DNA from: Sedimentisphaerales bacterium
Lineage (GTDB): Bacteria; Planctomycetota; Phycisphaerae; Sedimentisphaerales; Anaerobacaceae
Direction of reading: 5' to 3'
Length of the DNA stretch: 34,166 bases
NCBI GenBank assembly: GCA_028277585.1
Contig: JANQFY010000234.1
Span: 1 to 34,166 of the forward strand
The first letter of the stretch is position 1. Each line of letters starts with the position of its first letter. This document shows positions 20,354 to 28,501 of this stretch, one piece after another. The notes beneath the pieces are model-generated. The model did not search any database. It was not told the DNA's origin and was given only the letters and a program-made list of their open reading frames with translations. Both the position numbers and the translations under genes were made by a program.

Positions 20354-22777
20354 TCACTCGTAGCGCAGCGCCACCATGGGATCGGTCCGTGCCGCTCGGC
20401 GGGCGGGGACATAACAGGCGACCAATGCAACGATAGTCAGTAAGACCGAGACGCCGGCGAAGGTAAGGGGATCGAAGGCACTGATCTCGAAGAGCAGCTT
20501 CGACAACAGGTGCGAGGTGGCCAGAGATGCGACCAGGCCCACCCCCAGCCCCACGACGACGAGCTTCATGCCCTGGCGCAACATCATGCCGAGCACCTCG
20601 GATCGCTGAGCGCCGAGTGACATGCGGACGCCGATCTCGTGCGTACGGTGTACCACCAGGAAGCAGAGCATGCTGTAGATCCCCACGCCGGCCAGCACCA
20701 GGGCAAGCGACGCGAAGATGCCCAACAGCACGGCGGGGAAACGACGGCCCTGAGTCGTACTGACAATGATCTCGTCGAACGTCCTGAACTGGAAAGCCGC
20801 CTCTTTCTGAGTCACCGCGGCCACTTCCTTGCGAATCGGCGCGACCAGACTCATCGGATCATACCCGGCGCGCACGACGAAACCCATATAGGGGAAGGTC
20901 TGCTGACGGTACGGGGCATACATACACGGCTCCGGGGCCGCGTGAAGGCCCAGGATGTGTACATCACCGACGACGCCGACGATTTCGTACTCTGTCGGAT
21001 CGATATCGTTGATACTGATACCCGAGTTGATGACCTGGCCCACCGGGTCCTCGTCGGGCCAGAAGCGCCGGGCCATCGCCTGATTGATGATCAGCGCCCC
21101 GGGCCGGTCGTCGCGCGTATCCTGGGCCGTGAAGAAACGTCCCTTGACCAGGGGAACCCCCATCGTCGCGAAATAGTCCTCGGTGATCGACTTATAGATC
21201 GCCCCGGGTCGTTCGCGAGGCGCCGGCTCAGGGCGTCCCTTGATCGTGAACGGGAACCCCTCGGCGCGGCGCATGGGCAGTGACGAGGCGGCACTGGCCG
21301 ACTCCACCCCGGGCAAGGCCGCCACCCGCTCGGTGATCTGACGATAGAGTTCCTCCCGCATGACCGAATCCGAAGGATGGTCCCAGCCCAGATGGATCTG
21401 GAACGCCAGGAGATTCTTGGCCTCAAAGCCCGGATCGACTGTCACGAGCCGATGCAAACTGCGCATCAAGAGTCCCGCTCCGACGAGGAGCATCAGGGAC
21501 AATGCGACCTGCGCCGCGACCAGAACCGCCCGCAAACGATAGCGTCCGGCGAAAGACGTGGTCCGCCCTCCTTCCTTCAGCGCTGTGTTCATACTGGCGC
21601 TGGCGGCATGCAGAGCCGGCGCCAGGCCGAAGATCAAGCTGGTCGCCAGGGAGACAACAACGGTGAACAGCAGCACACCTGTATCGATGCGGATGTTCCC
21701 GGCGCGAGGCAGGCTGGCCGGGATGAGGACAACAAGCGCGTCAAGAATCCAATAGGCCAACAGCGCACCGACCGCTCCGCCCAGCAATCCGAAAATCATG
21801 CTCTCGGTCAGCAGTTGGCGAACCAAGCGCAGCCGCTTCGCTCCCAGAGCGGCGCGAACCGCCAACTCCTTGGCGCGCACCGTACTCCGCGCGAGCAGAA
21901 GGTTGGCGACGTTGGCGCAGGCGGTGAGCAGAACGAGTCCCACGGCTCCGAGCAAGAGCAACAGCAGATGGCGAACGTGCCCCACCATTTCCGTGTGCAA
22001 CGGCACCACGCGAATGCCGTGCTCTTTGCTGGTCTCGGGATACTCCTGTTCGAGCCACTGCTGGACGTCCGCCATCTGGGCCTGGCCCTGCGCGAGGGTC
22101 GCGCCGGCGCCAAGGCGTGCGACGATCCTCAGACGGGGCCATGCCCGTTTGTCGAAGCAGACCGAATCGAGCGCGGTGGGCGTCCAGATCTCCGCCTCCT
22201 CGAGCCCTACGCCGAAGCTGAACCGGGCCGGTAGGACGCCGACGACCGTGAAAGGCACCTGGTCGATCATCAGCGTTTGCCCGACCAGGCTCGGGTTGCC
22301 TCCGAACCGACGCTGCCAGAACTCGTAGGTCACGACGGCCACATTCTCGGCGCCGGCGTGAGCCTCTTCCGGCGTGAAAGTCCGTCCCAGAATCGGTTCG
22401 ACACCCAACGTGGAGAAGAACTCCGAAGTGACACGGCCGCCCTGGATCCGCTCGGGCTCGCCCAGTTCGGTGAGCGTGTGGTTGACAGGGAAGAACCCTC
22501 CGAGGTCTGAGAACACCCGATTCCGAGCCTTCCAGTCCTCGAAGTTGGGATAGGAAACCGACCCCCGCTGATTGGCGCGGAACGTCTCCCAAACCATACA
22601 CAGCCGATCGGCGTCTTGGAACGGAAGCGGCTTCAACAACACCCCGTTGATCACACTGAAGATCGCGGTATTGGCACCAATCCCCAGAGCCAAACAGAGC
22701 ACCACCGCGACCGCAAAGCCCGGTCGCCCGGCGATCAGTCGAATTCCATAACGAACGTCTTGCCAGAAAGCACCCAT
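20354..22777 (-). CDS. ADOP/MacB-like duplicated ABC permease 4
   Basis: This 807-residue protein is among the most typical family members in the array. It starts at an ATG nine bases after permease 3, with AGGAG just upstream. The first helix region has the standard [12 protein letters not shown]. The first coupling motif is ELAVRAALGA (304-313) and the second starts at 711 (RTHEIGVRMSLGA, with Ser in place of Ala). The second periplasmic domain holds the family segment YFATMGVPLVKGRFF followed by a WPDEDPVGQ-type motif. It ends with PARRAARTDPMVALRYE. The next gap is 168 bases, so expression may drop or be reset before permease 5; no promoter there is convincing. Confidence 0.94.
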   Translation of the reverse strand: MGAFWQDVRYGIRLIAGRPGFAVAVVLCLALGIGANTAIFSVINGVLLKPLPFQDADRLCMVWETFRANQRGSVSYPNFEDWKARNRVFSDLGGFFPVNHTLTELGEPERIQGGRVTSEFFSTLGVEPILGRTFTPEEAHAGAENVAVVTYEFWQRRFGGNPSLVGQTLMIDQVPFTVVGVLPARFSFGVGLEEAEIWTPTALDSVCFDKRAWPRLRIVARLGAGATLAQGQAQMADVQQWLEQEYPETSKEHGIRVVPLHTEMVGHVRHLLLLLLGAVGLVLLTACANVANLLLARSTVRAKELAVRAALGAKRLRLVRQLLTESMIFGLLGGAVGALLAYWILDALVVLIPASLPRAGNIRIDTGVLLFTVVVSLATSLIFGLAPALHAASASMNTALKEGGRTTSFAGRYRLRAVLVAAQVALSLMLLVGAGLLMRSLHRLVTVDPGFEAKNLLAFQIHLGWDHPSDSVMREELYRQITERVAALPGVESASAASSLPMRRAEGFPFTIKGRPEPAPRERPGAIYKSITEDYFATMGVPLVKGRFFTAQDTRDDRPGALIINQAMARRFWPDEDPVGQVINSGISINDIDPTEYEIVGVVGDVHILGLHAAPEPCMYAPYRQQTFPYMGFVVRAGYDPMSLVAPIRKEVAAVTQKEAAFQFRTFDEIIVSTTQGRRFPAVLLGIFASLALVLAGVGIYSMLCFLVVHRTHEIGVRMSLGAQRSEVLGMMLRQGMKLVVVGLGVGLVASLATSHLLSKLLFEISAFDPLTFAGVSVLLTIVALVACYVPARRAARTDPMVALRYE

Positions 22778-22786
22778 GTATCACTC

Positions 22787-25213
22787 CTATTCGCAACGCA
22801 GCGCCGCCATCGGATCGACCCTGGCCGCCCTTCGGGCGGGGAGGTAACAGGCGGCGGTGGCGGTCAGGGAAACGACCGCCACAACAGCCGTGATGGTTAG
22901 TGGATCAGTTGGGCTCGTCCCGTATAACAGGCTCCGCAACAGACGACCCAGGGCGCACGCCCCGGCGACTCCGCCGATCAGTCCAATCGCAACCGGCGCC
23001 ATTCCACGGCGCAGCACCGTGTGATAGATATCCGACGGCCGCGCACCGAGAGCCATGCGAATGCCCATCTCCTTCGTGCGTCGCGCCACCGCGTAGCCAA
23101 CAACCCCATAGATGCCCAGCCCCGCCAGGAGCAAGGCGCAGATCCCGAAAGCCGAGGCAAGCAACGCCTGGAACCGTCGCTGTGACACAGATTCGGCCAG
23201 CACCTCGCGCACGGTGTACATCCGAGAAACCGGCAGATCGGCATCGATGCTGCGAACGGCCTGACGAACAGACTCCGCGATCGAAAACGGATCGCCTGCA
23301 GCCCGCGCCACGACGACCATAGGCCTCCGTGAATACTCCCGATAGGAACGGTAGAGCATCGCTACCGATCCTTCGTCGGCGTTGGCGAGAACATCTCCGG
23401 CAACGCCGATCACTTCATATGCGTCATCACCCTCGTGCAGAAACTGTCGCCCAACCGCATCCTGAGAGGGCCAAAGCTTGTGCGCGAGTTGCTGGGAGAT
23501 GACCGCCACCTTGCGCGATTCGTCCCTGTCATCGAAAGTGCGGCCGGCCAGCAACGGAATGCCCATGGTCTGGAAATAGCCCCCACTGACGAACCGCACG
23601 TTGGTGGACGCGCGCTCGAAGTCGGGCCGCTGGTCACCCGCGAGCCACGCCGAACTGATCCAGGCCTGGCCCTGCAAAGGCAGCCTGCTTGCCGTCGCAG
23701 CCGAACGCACACCCGGAGTCGATGCCAAGCGATCGAGCAAACGTCTCTGGAAGTCGACTCTTCGTGTCCAGTCATACGTCTCAGGAGGCTTCAGATCTAC
23801 GGCTAGCACGGCTGGGGCGTGGAACCCTTTGTCCGTACGCATGACGCGAGCAAAGCTGCCCAGCAACAATCCGGCCGTGATCAACAGAGCCGCCCCGAGG
23901 CCGACTTCCGCCGTGACCAACACGCCATGCAGACGCAAGCCCGACGCCGATACAGTGCGACCCCCGGCTCTCAACACCTGCTCTGCGCGGCTTCGTAGCG
24001 TACGCCAAGCGGGCAGAGTGCCGCACAACAGCGCTGTCGATCCCATCAACAATAGAGCGAAGAAAAGAACGTTGGCGTCGATGCGGACCTCGTCCAGACG
24101 GGGAATGCCCGCCGGAGCGATCCTCACCAGAAGGTCCAGCCCTCCCGAGGCAAGGAGCATGCCGAGGGCGGTTCCGAGAGCGGTCAAGAGCAGCGTCTCG
24201 GTCAGGGCCTGGCGCAATATTCTGATTCGACTGGCGCCCAGCGCCATGCGAAGTGCCGAATCGAAACTGCGTCGCTCGGCCCGCACAAGATGGAGAATGG
24301 CCAGGTTCAGACAGGCGATCAACAGTACCGATCCGACGGCGCTCAAGACAACAAGCAGACCGCCTCGATGGTCATTGACAAGGGCGCCCTTCAGCGGCTT
24401 CACCACGGCGCGCAACTCCATGTCCTGGCCGGCCATCTGCACAAGCTGGGTCGCGGTGGCGTTCAGTTCGGCCGTCGCCTTCTCGCACGAGACACCTGCC
24501 TTCAGGCGCGCCACAACAGGGAAGTTGAACATACCCATCAGAGTGTTGCGTTCGGCATCCGTGAAGACTTTGGCGGTGAACACATCCGGCTGTGAACTGA
24601 TCGCCAGTTCCGACACCTTGAGCGGATTGGGATTTGGGAATCGGAATCTCGTGGGCAATACGCCAACCACTGTGTACGCTTCATTGTCCAGAGTGATGGC
24701 GGCGCCCAGGATTTTCGGATCGGCGTCAAACTTGCGCCGCCAGAATGCGTTGCTGATGACGGCAATGTGTTCGCGCCCGGCCTGGTCCTCTTCGGTAAGA
24801 AGGGTCTGTCCCAGTACCGGTCGCACCCTGAGTGTTTCAAACAGATTCGTCGATACGTGCGCCGCTTCCACATGTTCGGGCTCACCCTTCCCGGTCAAGG
24901 TCATCGTGCCCGGATCGATCAGCGAGAGACTCTCGAATGACGAGCACTTGTCTCGCCACTCCATGAAGTGGCGAGCACTGACGGGCAGTACCGGGTACTT
25001 CTGCGCCAGGGCAGGGATGAGTTCATTCACGGAAACCAGGCGATCCGACTGAGCGTAGGCGAGTGGGCGGAGCAACACACCGTTGACCAGAGAGAAAACC
25101 GCCGTGGTGGCGCCAATGCCAAGCGCCAAAGTCAGCACGGTCACGGCCGTGAAGCCGGGAGTCTTCATCAGGCCGCGACAGGCGAAGCGCAAGTCCTGAA
25201 TGAGTGTGCTCAT
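22787..25213 (-). CDS. ADOP/MacB-like duplicated ABC permease 3
   Basis: This 808-residue duplicated permease starts at an ATG that overlaps the ATPase stop by four bases, so it is the copy most tightly tied to the ATPase. The second coupling motif begins at 712 (RTKEMGIRMALGA). The first is altered: DSALRMALGA at 318-327 has Asp where most copies have Glu, and the helix before it reads CLNLAILHL instead of the usual C-x-N-x-A-x-LLL. The first periplasmic domain opens with an unusual stretch (about 65-80, QKYPVLPVS). It ends PARRAARVDPMAALRCE, with Cys near the end as in permease 1. A 9-base gap leads to permease 4, whose ribosome-binding site AGGAG overlaps this gene's stop. Confidence 0.93.
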   Translation of the reverse strand: MSTLIQDLRFACRGLMKTPGFTAVTVLTLALGIGATTAVFSLVNGVLLRPLAYAQSDRLVSVNELIPALAQKYPVLPVSARHFMEWRDKCSSFESLSLIDPGTMTLTGKGEPEHVEAAHVSTNLFETLRVRPVLGQTLLTEEDQAGREHIAVISNAFWRRKFDADPKILGAAITLDNEAYTVVGVLPTRFRFPNPNPLKVSELAISSQPDVFTAKVFTDAERNTLMGMFNFPVVARLKAGVSCEKATAELNATATQLVQMAGQDMELRAVVKPLKGALVNDHRGGLLVVLSAVGSVLLIACLNLAILHLVRAERRSFDSALRMALGASRIRILRQALTETLLLTALGTALGMLLASGGLDLLVRIAPAGIPRLDEVRIDANVLFFALLLMGSTALLCGTLPAWRTLRSRAEQVLRAGGRTVSASGLRLHGVLVTAEVGLGAALLITAGLLLGSFARVMRTDKGFHAPAVLAVDLKPPETYDWTRRVDFQRRLLDRLASTPGVRSAATASRLPLQGQAWISSAWLAGDQRPDFERASTNVRFVSGGYFQTMGIPLLAGRTFDDRDESRKVAVISQQLAHKLWPSQDAVGRQFLHEGDDAYEVIGVAGDVLANADEGSVAMLYRSYREYSRRPMVVVARAAGDPFSIAESVRQAVRSIDADLPVSRMYTVREVLAESVSQRRFQALLASAFGICALLLAGLGIYGVVGYAVARRTKEMGIRMALGARPSDIYHTVLRRGMAPVAIGLIGGVAGACALGRLLRSLLYGTSPTDPLTITAVVAVVSLTATAACYLPARRAARVDPMAALRCE

Positions 25214-25920
25214 CTGGCCGCTTCCTCTGTCTCTCCATCTTCCACAACGCGGCCGTCGAAGAGGTGGACCATGCGATCGGCGTGCTCGGCGTAACGCGGG
25301 TCGTGCGTGACCATACAGATGGTGGCGCCTTCGCCGTGCAGCTCGGATAGCAGGCCCATCACGGCCTCGCCATTGCTGGAGTCGAGGTTGCCCGTCGGTT
25401 CGTCCGCCAGGAGGATCGCCGGGTCACCGACGACCGCCCGGGCGACGGCGACCCGCTGCTGCTGACCGCCGGACAGTTGCGCCGGATAGTGCTTCGTGCG
25501 GTGAGCCATCCCCACCCGCTCCAGAGCCTCGACGACACGCTCCTTCCGCTCGCCGGCCGCCATGGATCGGTAGGTCAGGGGCAGTTCCACGTTCTCAAGA
25601 ACGGTCAGATCGCCGATCAGGTTGAAGCTCTGGAAGATGAATCCCACTTCCCGGTTACGAATCCGGGCCCGCTGGCTGGCGGTCAGGTCCGCCACCGCCT
25701 CGCCGTCCAGCCAGTACTCCCCTTCCGTCGGTGAGTCCAGCAACCCGAGAATCGACAGGAGGGTCGACTTGCCACAACCGGACGGGCCGGCGATGGAGAT
25801 GTATTCCCCCTGTTTGATCTCCAAGTGGATCCCCGAGAGTGCGTGGGTCTCCACTTCCTCCGTGAGGAAGACCTTCTGCAGTTCCTTCACGGAAATCAAT
25901 GCCTGATCAGATTCACTCAT
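25210..25920 (-). CDS. MacB/LolD-type ABC transporter ATP-binding protein
   Basis: This 236-residue cytoplasmic ATPase is the only one in the window. All motifs are intact: Walker A GPSGCGKST (45-53), Q-loop Q97 in FIFQSFN, signature LSGGQQQR (149-156), Walker B with E174 in ILLADEPTGNLD, and the switch histidine H206 in VTHD. The NLDS D-loop and the overall form place it in the MacB/LolD/FtsE group that drives mechanotransmission-type permeases. It carries no fused permease, unlike MacB itself. Its stop overlaps the ATG of permease 3 by four bases (ATGA), suggesting coupled translation. Being the sole ATPase beside twelve permeases, it could energise several or all of them; that is inference. 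Confidence 0.96.
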   Translation of the reverse strand: MSESDQALISVKELQKVFLTEEVETHALSGIHLEIKQGEYISIAGPSGCGKSTLLSILGLLDSPTEGEYWLDGEAVADLTASQRARIRNREVGFIFQSFNLIGDLTVLENVELPLTYRSMAAGERKERVVEALERVGMAHRTKHYPAQLSGGQQQRVAVARAVVGDPAILLADEPTGNLDSSNGEAVMGLLSELHGEGATICMVTHDPRYAEHADRMVHLFDGRVVEDGETEEAAR

Positions 25921-25973
25921 GTCTGCCTCTCAATCCTCGTTAGTCCAGAACCAATCATCAATCGCGATGCGTT
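25921..25973 (-). repeat. 53-base spacer, copy 2 (between permease 2 and the ATPase gene)
   Basis: This gap has the same length as the spacer at 28449-28501 and matches it at 35 of 53 aligned positions without gaps. It contains a possible 15-codon frame (25930-25977) that begins with a GTG overlapping the permease 2 stop as GTGA. Its predicted product shares the pattern KR-x-x-IDD with the one in copy 1. An AGAGG ribosome-binding site for the ATPase gene lies at its downstream end. Confidence 0.55.
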
Positions 25974-28448
25974 TCACTCGTGACGTAAGGCCTCCATCGG
26001 ATCGATCTTAGCTGCCCGATGGGCGGGAAGAGCGCTGGCCAGAATGGCGAGTAGCAGCAGGCTGACCGTCGCTACCAGCAGTGTGGCCGGGTCGTGCGGC
26101 TCGACCCCGAACAATTGACTGCGGATGAGGCGAGTCGCCACCAAGGCGCCCGCCCATCCGATGGTGACGCCGACGATGGCCAGCTTCAGACCGCTGCGGA
26201 TCAACAACCATCCGACCGCATCATGTGTCGCGCCGAAAGCCATGCGGATACCCATCTCCCGAGTGCGTCGCACCACTGCCTGCGCCAGCAGACCATAGAT
26301 GCCAACAGCAGCCAGGGCTACGCCCACGCCGGTGAGCAACGACAGATACAGCGTGTACCGCCGACGGCTCTCGGTCTTGCCGTACAACTCGTGGTTCATC
26401 GGAACCACGCTGACATGCTCCATGTTGGGCTCGGCGTCCCGAACTATGTCTTGTAGAGGACGCACCAAGGCAAGGGCATCGCCACCGGACCGAACATAGA
26501 AAGTCGGGGACATCTGCCAGGCATAGTGATCCCGTGCAGGACGATAGAACGCAGGCCTGACCTGCTGATCGAAGGAACGCTGCTTGATGTCGCCCACGAT
26601 GCCGACCACCTGCCAGATCAGCTCCCGTTCTCTGCCCCGCCGTACTTTGCGGAAAGTTCTACCCAGCGCGTCGCCATCCGGCCAGAAGACACGAGCAAGG
26701 GTCTCATTGACGACGACAGTGTTTCGCTCGCGATCGCTCTCGTCCAGGAACCGTCCACGCAATAGGGGCGTGCCCATGGCGGCGAAGGTATTCTGGTCCC
26801 CCAGGCCGCAGCCTCTCTCGACAACGTCGACACTGTCCTGTGGATCTTTGACGTAATACTCGCGCCATCCCGACCTTGCGGTTGCGACGCCCACCGACTC
26901 CACGCCGGGCAGAGCGAGAAAGGCTTCGTGCAGGCGCCGGGTCAATTCCGCTCTTCGGGTCCCGAACTCGTCGAAGTACGCTCGATATGGTGGGCTCACG
27001 GACACACGGACGAGCCCTTCGATCTGGTACCCCACGTCGACGCGGAGCAGGCGCACAACGCTCTGGAGCATCAACCCGGCACTGGCCAGCAGAGTGAATG
27101 CCAGCGCTACCTCGGATACCACCAGGCCGCGCATCAGCCACCGTCCGGAGACGCCCTGCGTGGTTGAGGCGCCGGTCTGTTTGAGCACGGCGTTCAGTTT
27201 GAGCACGGCGTTCAGTCGAGGACGCGAGGCATACCAAGCGGGAATGAGACCGAACGTGACCCCCGTAGCCAGAGCTACGGCCATGGAACCACCGAAGACG
27301 CCCCAATTCAACTCGAAAGCGCGTAGGCGGGTACCGGCGAGAAACGCGTCTAACACATGCAGACCCCACCTCGTGACGACGAGCCCACACAAACCTCCCA
27401 GCAACGCCAGGAGCAGGCTTTCGACGAGTAATAGACGCAGGAGACACCCGCGTTCGGCCCCCAGGGCGCCGCGCACCGCGAATTCGTGTTGTCGCGCTTC
27501 GGCACGAGCCACCAAGAGAGCGGCGACATTGGCACAGGCGATGAGCCATACCATGCCAACGACCGCGAACAATGTCCAGAGTGAACGGCGCACCTTCGCG
27601 TCCACGAGATCGTCGGTGACCTTGCTAAGGCGGAGGCTCCACCCCTGATTCGCCTTCGGATCGTCGTGCACCTGGCGGCTATGAATCAGATCGAGCATGG
27701 CCTGGACACGCTGAACCTTGACACCGTCCGCCAAACGAAGTGTGACCCAATAGTCGCGATCCCGGTAGGCCCGGCCTTCAGGATCATTGGCCCGAGAGAC
27801 GACGACTGGATCGTCCCCCGCAATCCAATAAGCGGTGTCCGCCCTTGGATACCGGAAATGGGGCGGCATGACGCCGACGACGCGGAACCGTTGGAGTGGC
27901 GCATCCTCTGTACCGTCGCCAAAGTCGACCAGGCTGTCGAGGCCCCCCCGGTCTGCTCCGAACTTGCTGCTCCAAAACCTGTGACTCAGGACGATGGCTG
28001 GCTCGGCGTCGGAGCCACCGCTGTAAGAGCTGAATCCCCGGCCCAGCGCCGGTTGCACACCCCAGGTCGAGAAAAAGTTGGGTGACACCCGGCAGCCGGA
28101 GATCGCTTCGGGGAAAGTGCCTTCGCGGTACTTCATGCTCACGTACGAGTGTATGGCGAGGTCCGCAAACAACTCCGAATGATCGCGCAGTCCGGCAACC
28201 GTCACGGGATTCACACCCAACTCCAGCTTGTCCATCCCAGGCACGTAGGAACCAAAGGAGGTAGTCTTCATCAGGCGGTCGGGCTCCGGGACCGGCAAAG
28301 GATCAAGGATCGTCGCCTGAACGACGCTGCTGATCGCCGAGGTCGCGCCAATGGCGACCGCCAGGGTCAATACAACCACAGCAGTGACACCGGCCGATCT
28401 GCACAGTACGCGGATACTGTAGCGAATGTCTTGCCAAAGCATGCTCAT
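25974..28448 (-). CDS. ADOP/MacB-like duplicated ABC permease 2
   Basis: This 824-residue duplicated permease starts at an ATG 53 bases after permease 1. The first coupling motif EFAVRGALGA is at 322-331 and the second starts at 728 (RTREMGIRMAFGA). It carries the PHDP signature of its subgroup. The first membrane helix departs from the usual [12 protein letters not shown] pattern (AVAIGATSAISS). In the linker after the first FtsX half, LNAVLK occurs twice in tandem (412-423), encoded by a perfect 18-base repeat. The C-terminus reads [17 protein letters not shown], the only copy ending RHE. The periplasmic domains are strongly diverged from the other copies, suggesting a different ligand. It is the last permease before the ATPase gene. 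Confidence 0.92.
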   Translation of the reverse strand: MSMLWQDIRYSIRVLCRSAGVTAVVVLTLAVAIGATSAISSVVQATILDPLPVPEPDRLMKTTSFGSYVPGMDKLELGVNPVTVAGLRDHSELFADLAIHSYVSMKYREGTFPEAISGCRVSPNFFSTWGVQPALGRGFSSYSGGSDAEPAIVLSHRFWSSKFGADRGGLDSLVDFGDGTEDAPLQRFRVVGVMPPHFRYPRADTAYWIAGDDPVVVSRANDPEGRAYRDRDYWVTLRLADGVKVQRVQAMLDLIHSRQVHDDPKANQGWSLRLSKVTDDLVDAKVRRSLWTLFAVVGMVWLIACANVAALLVARAEARQHEFAVRGALGAERGCLLRLLLVESLLLALLGGLCGLVVTRWGLHVLDAFLAGTRLRAFELNWGVFGGSMAVALATGVTFGLIPAWYASRPRLNAVLKLNAVLKQTGASTTQGVSGRWLMRGLVVSEVALAFTLLASAGLMLQSVVRLLRVDVGYQIEGLVRVSVSPPYRAYFDEFGTRRAELTRRLHEAFLALPGVESVGVATARSGWREYYVKDPQDSVDVVERGCGLGDQNTFAAMGTPLLRGRFLDESDRERNTVVVNETLARVFWPDGDALGRTFRKVRRGRERELIWQVVGIVGDIKQRSFDQQVRPAFYRPARDHYAWQMSPTFYVRSGGDALALVRPLQDIVRDAEPNMEHVSVVPMNHELYGKTESRRRYTLYLSLLTGVGVALAAVGIYGLLAQAVVRRTREMGIRMAFGATHDAVGWLLIRSGLKLAIVGVTIGWAGALVATRLIRSQLFGVEPHDPATLLVATVSLLLLAILASALPAHRAAKIDPMEALRHE
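27180..27215 (-). repeat. Perfect 18-base tandem duplication inside permease 2
   Basis: Two identical 18-base units (27180-27197 and 27198-27215) encode LNAVLK-LNAVLK. The other permeases have one corresponding segment here. The duplication is in frame and lies in the cytoplasmic linker before the fifth membrane helix. Perfect identity suggests a recent slippage event, or an assembly artefact. Confidence 0.85.
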
Positions 28449-28501
28449 GTTCGGATCTCAATCATCAACAATCACTAATCTATCATCAATCCCCGTCCGT
28501 T
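28449..28501 (-). repeat. 53-base spacer, copy 1 (homologous to spacer before the ATPase gene)
   Basis: The gap after permease 1 is exactly 53 bases. Aligned without gaps to the 53-base gap after permease 2 (25921-25973), it matches at 35 of 53 positions by my hand count, including the identical blocks GATTGATGAT and GATTGAGA. It also contains a possible 15-codon reading frame (28458-28505) whose ATG overlaps the permease 1 stop as ATGA. It may be a relic of gene duplication or a kept regulatory element. Confidence 0.55.

Noticed and set aside
23601-25052. Long plus-strand open frame of 483 codons opposite permease 3
   Set aside because: It lies antisense to a gene with clear domain motifs, has a basic, Arg/Ser-rich composition, and shows no recognisable domain. 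It is a by-product of GC-rich codon use.
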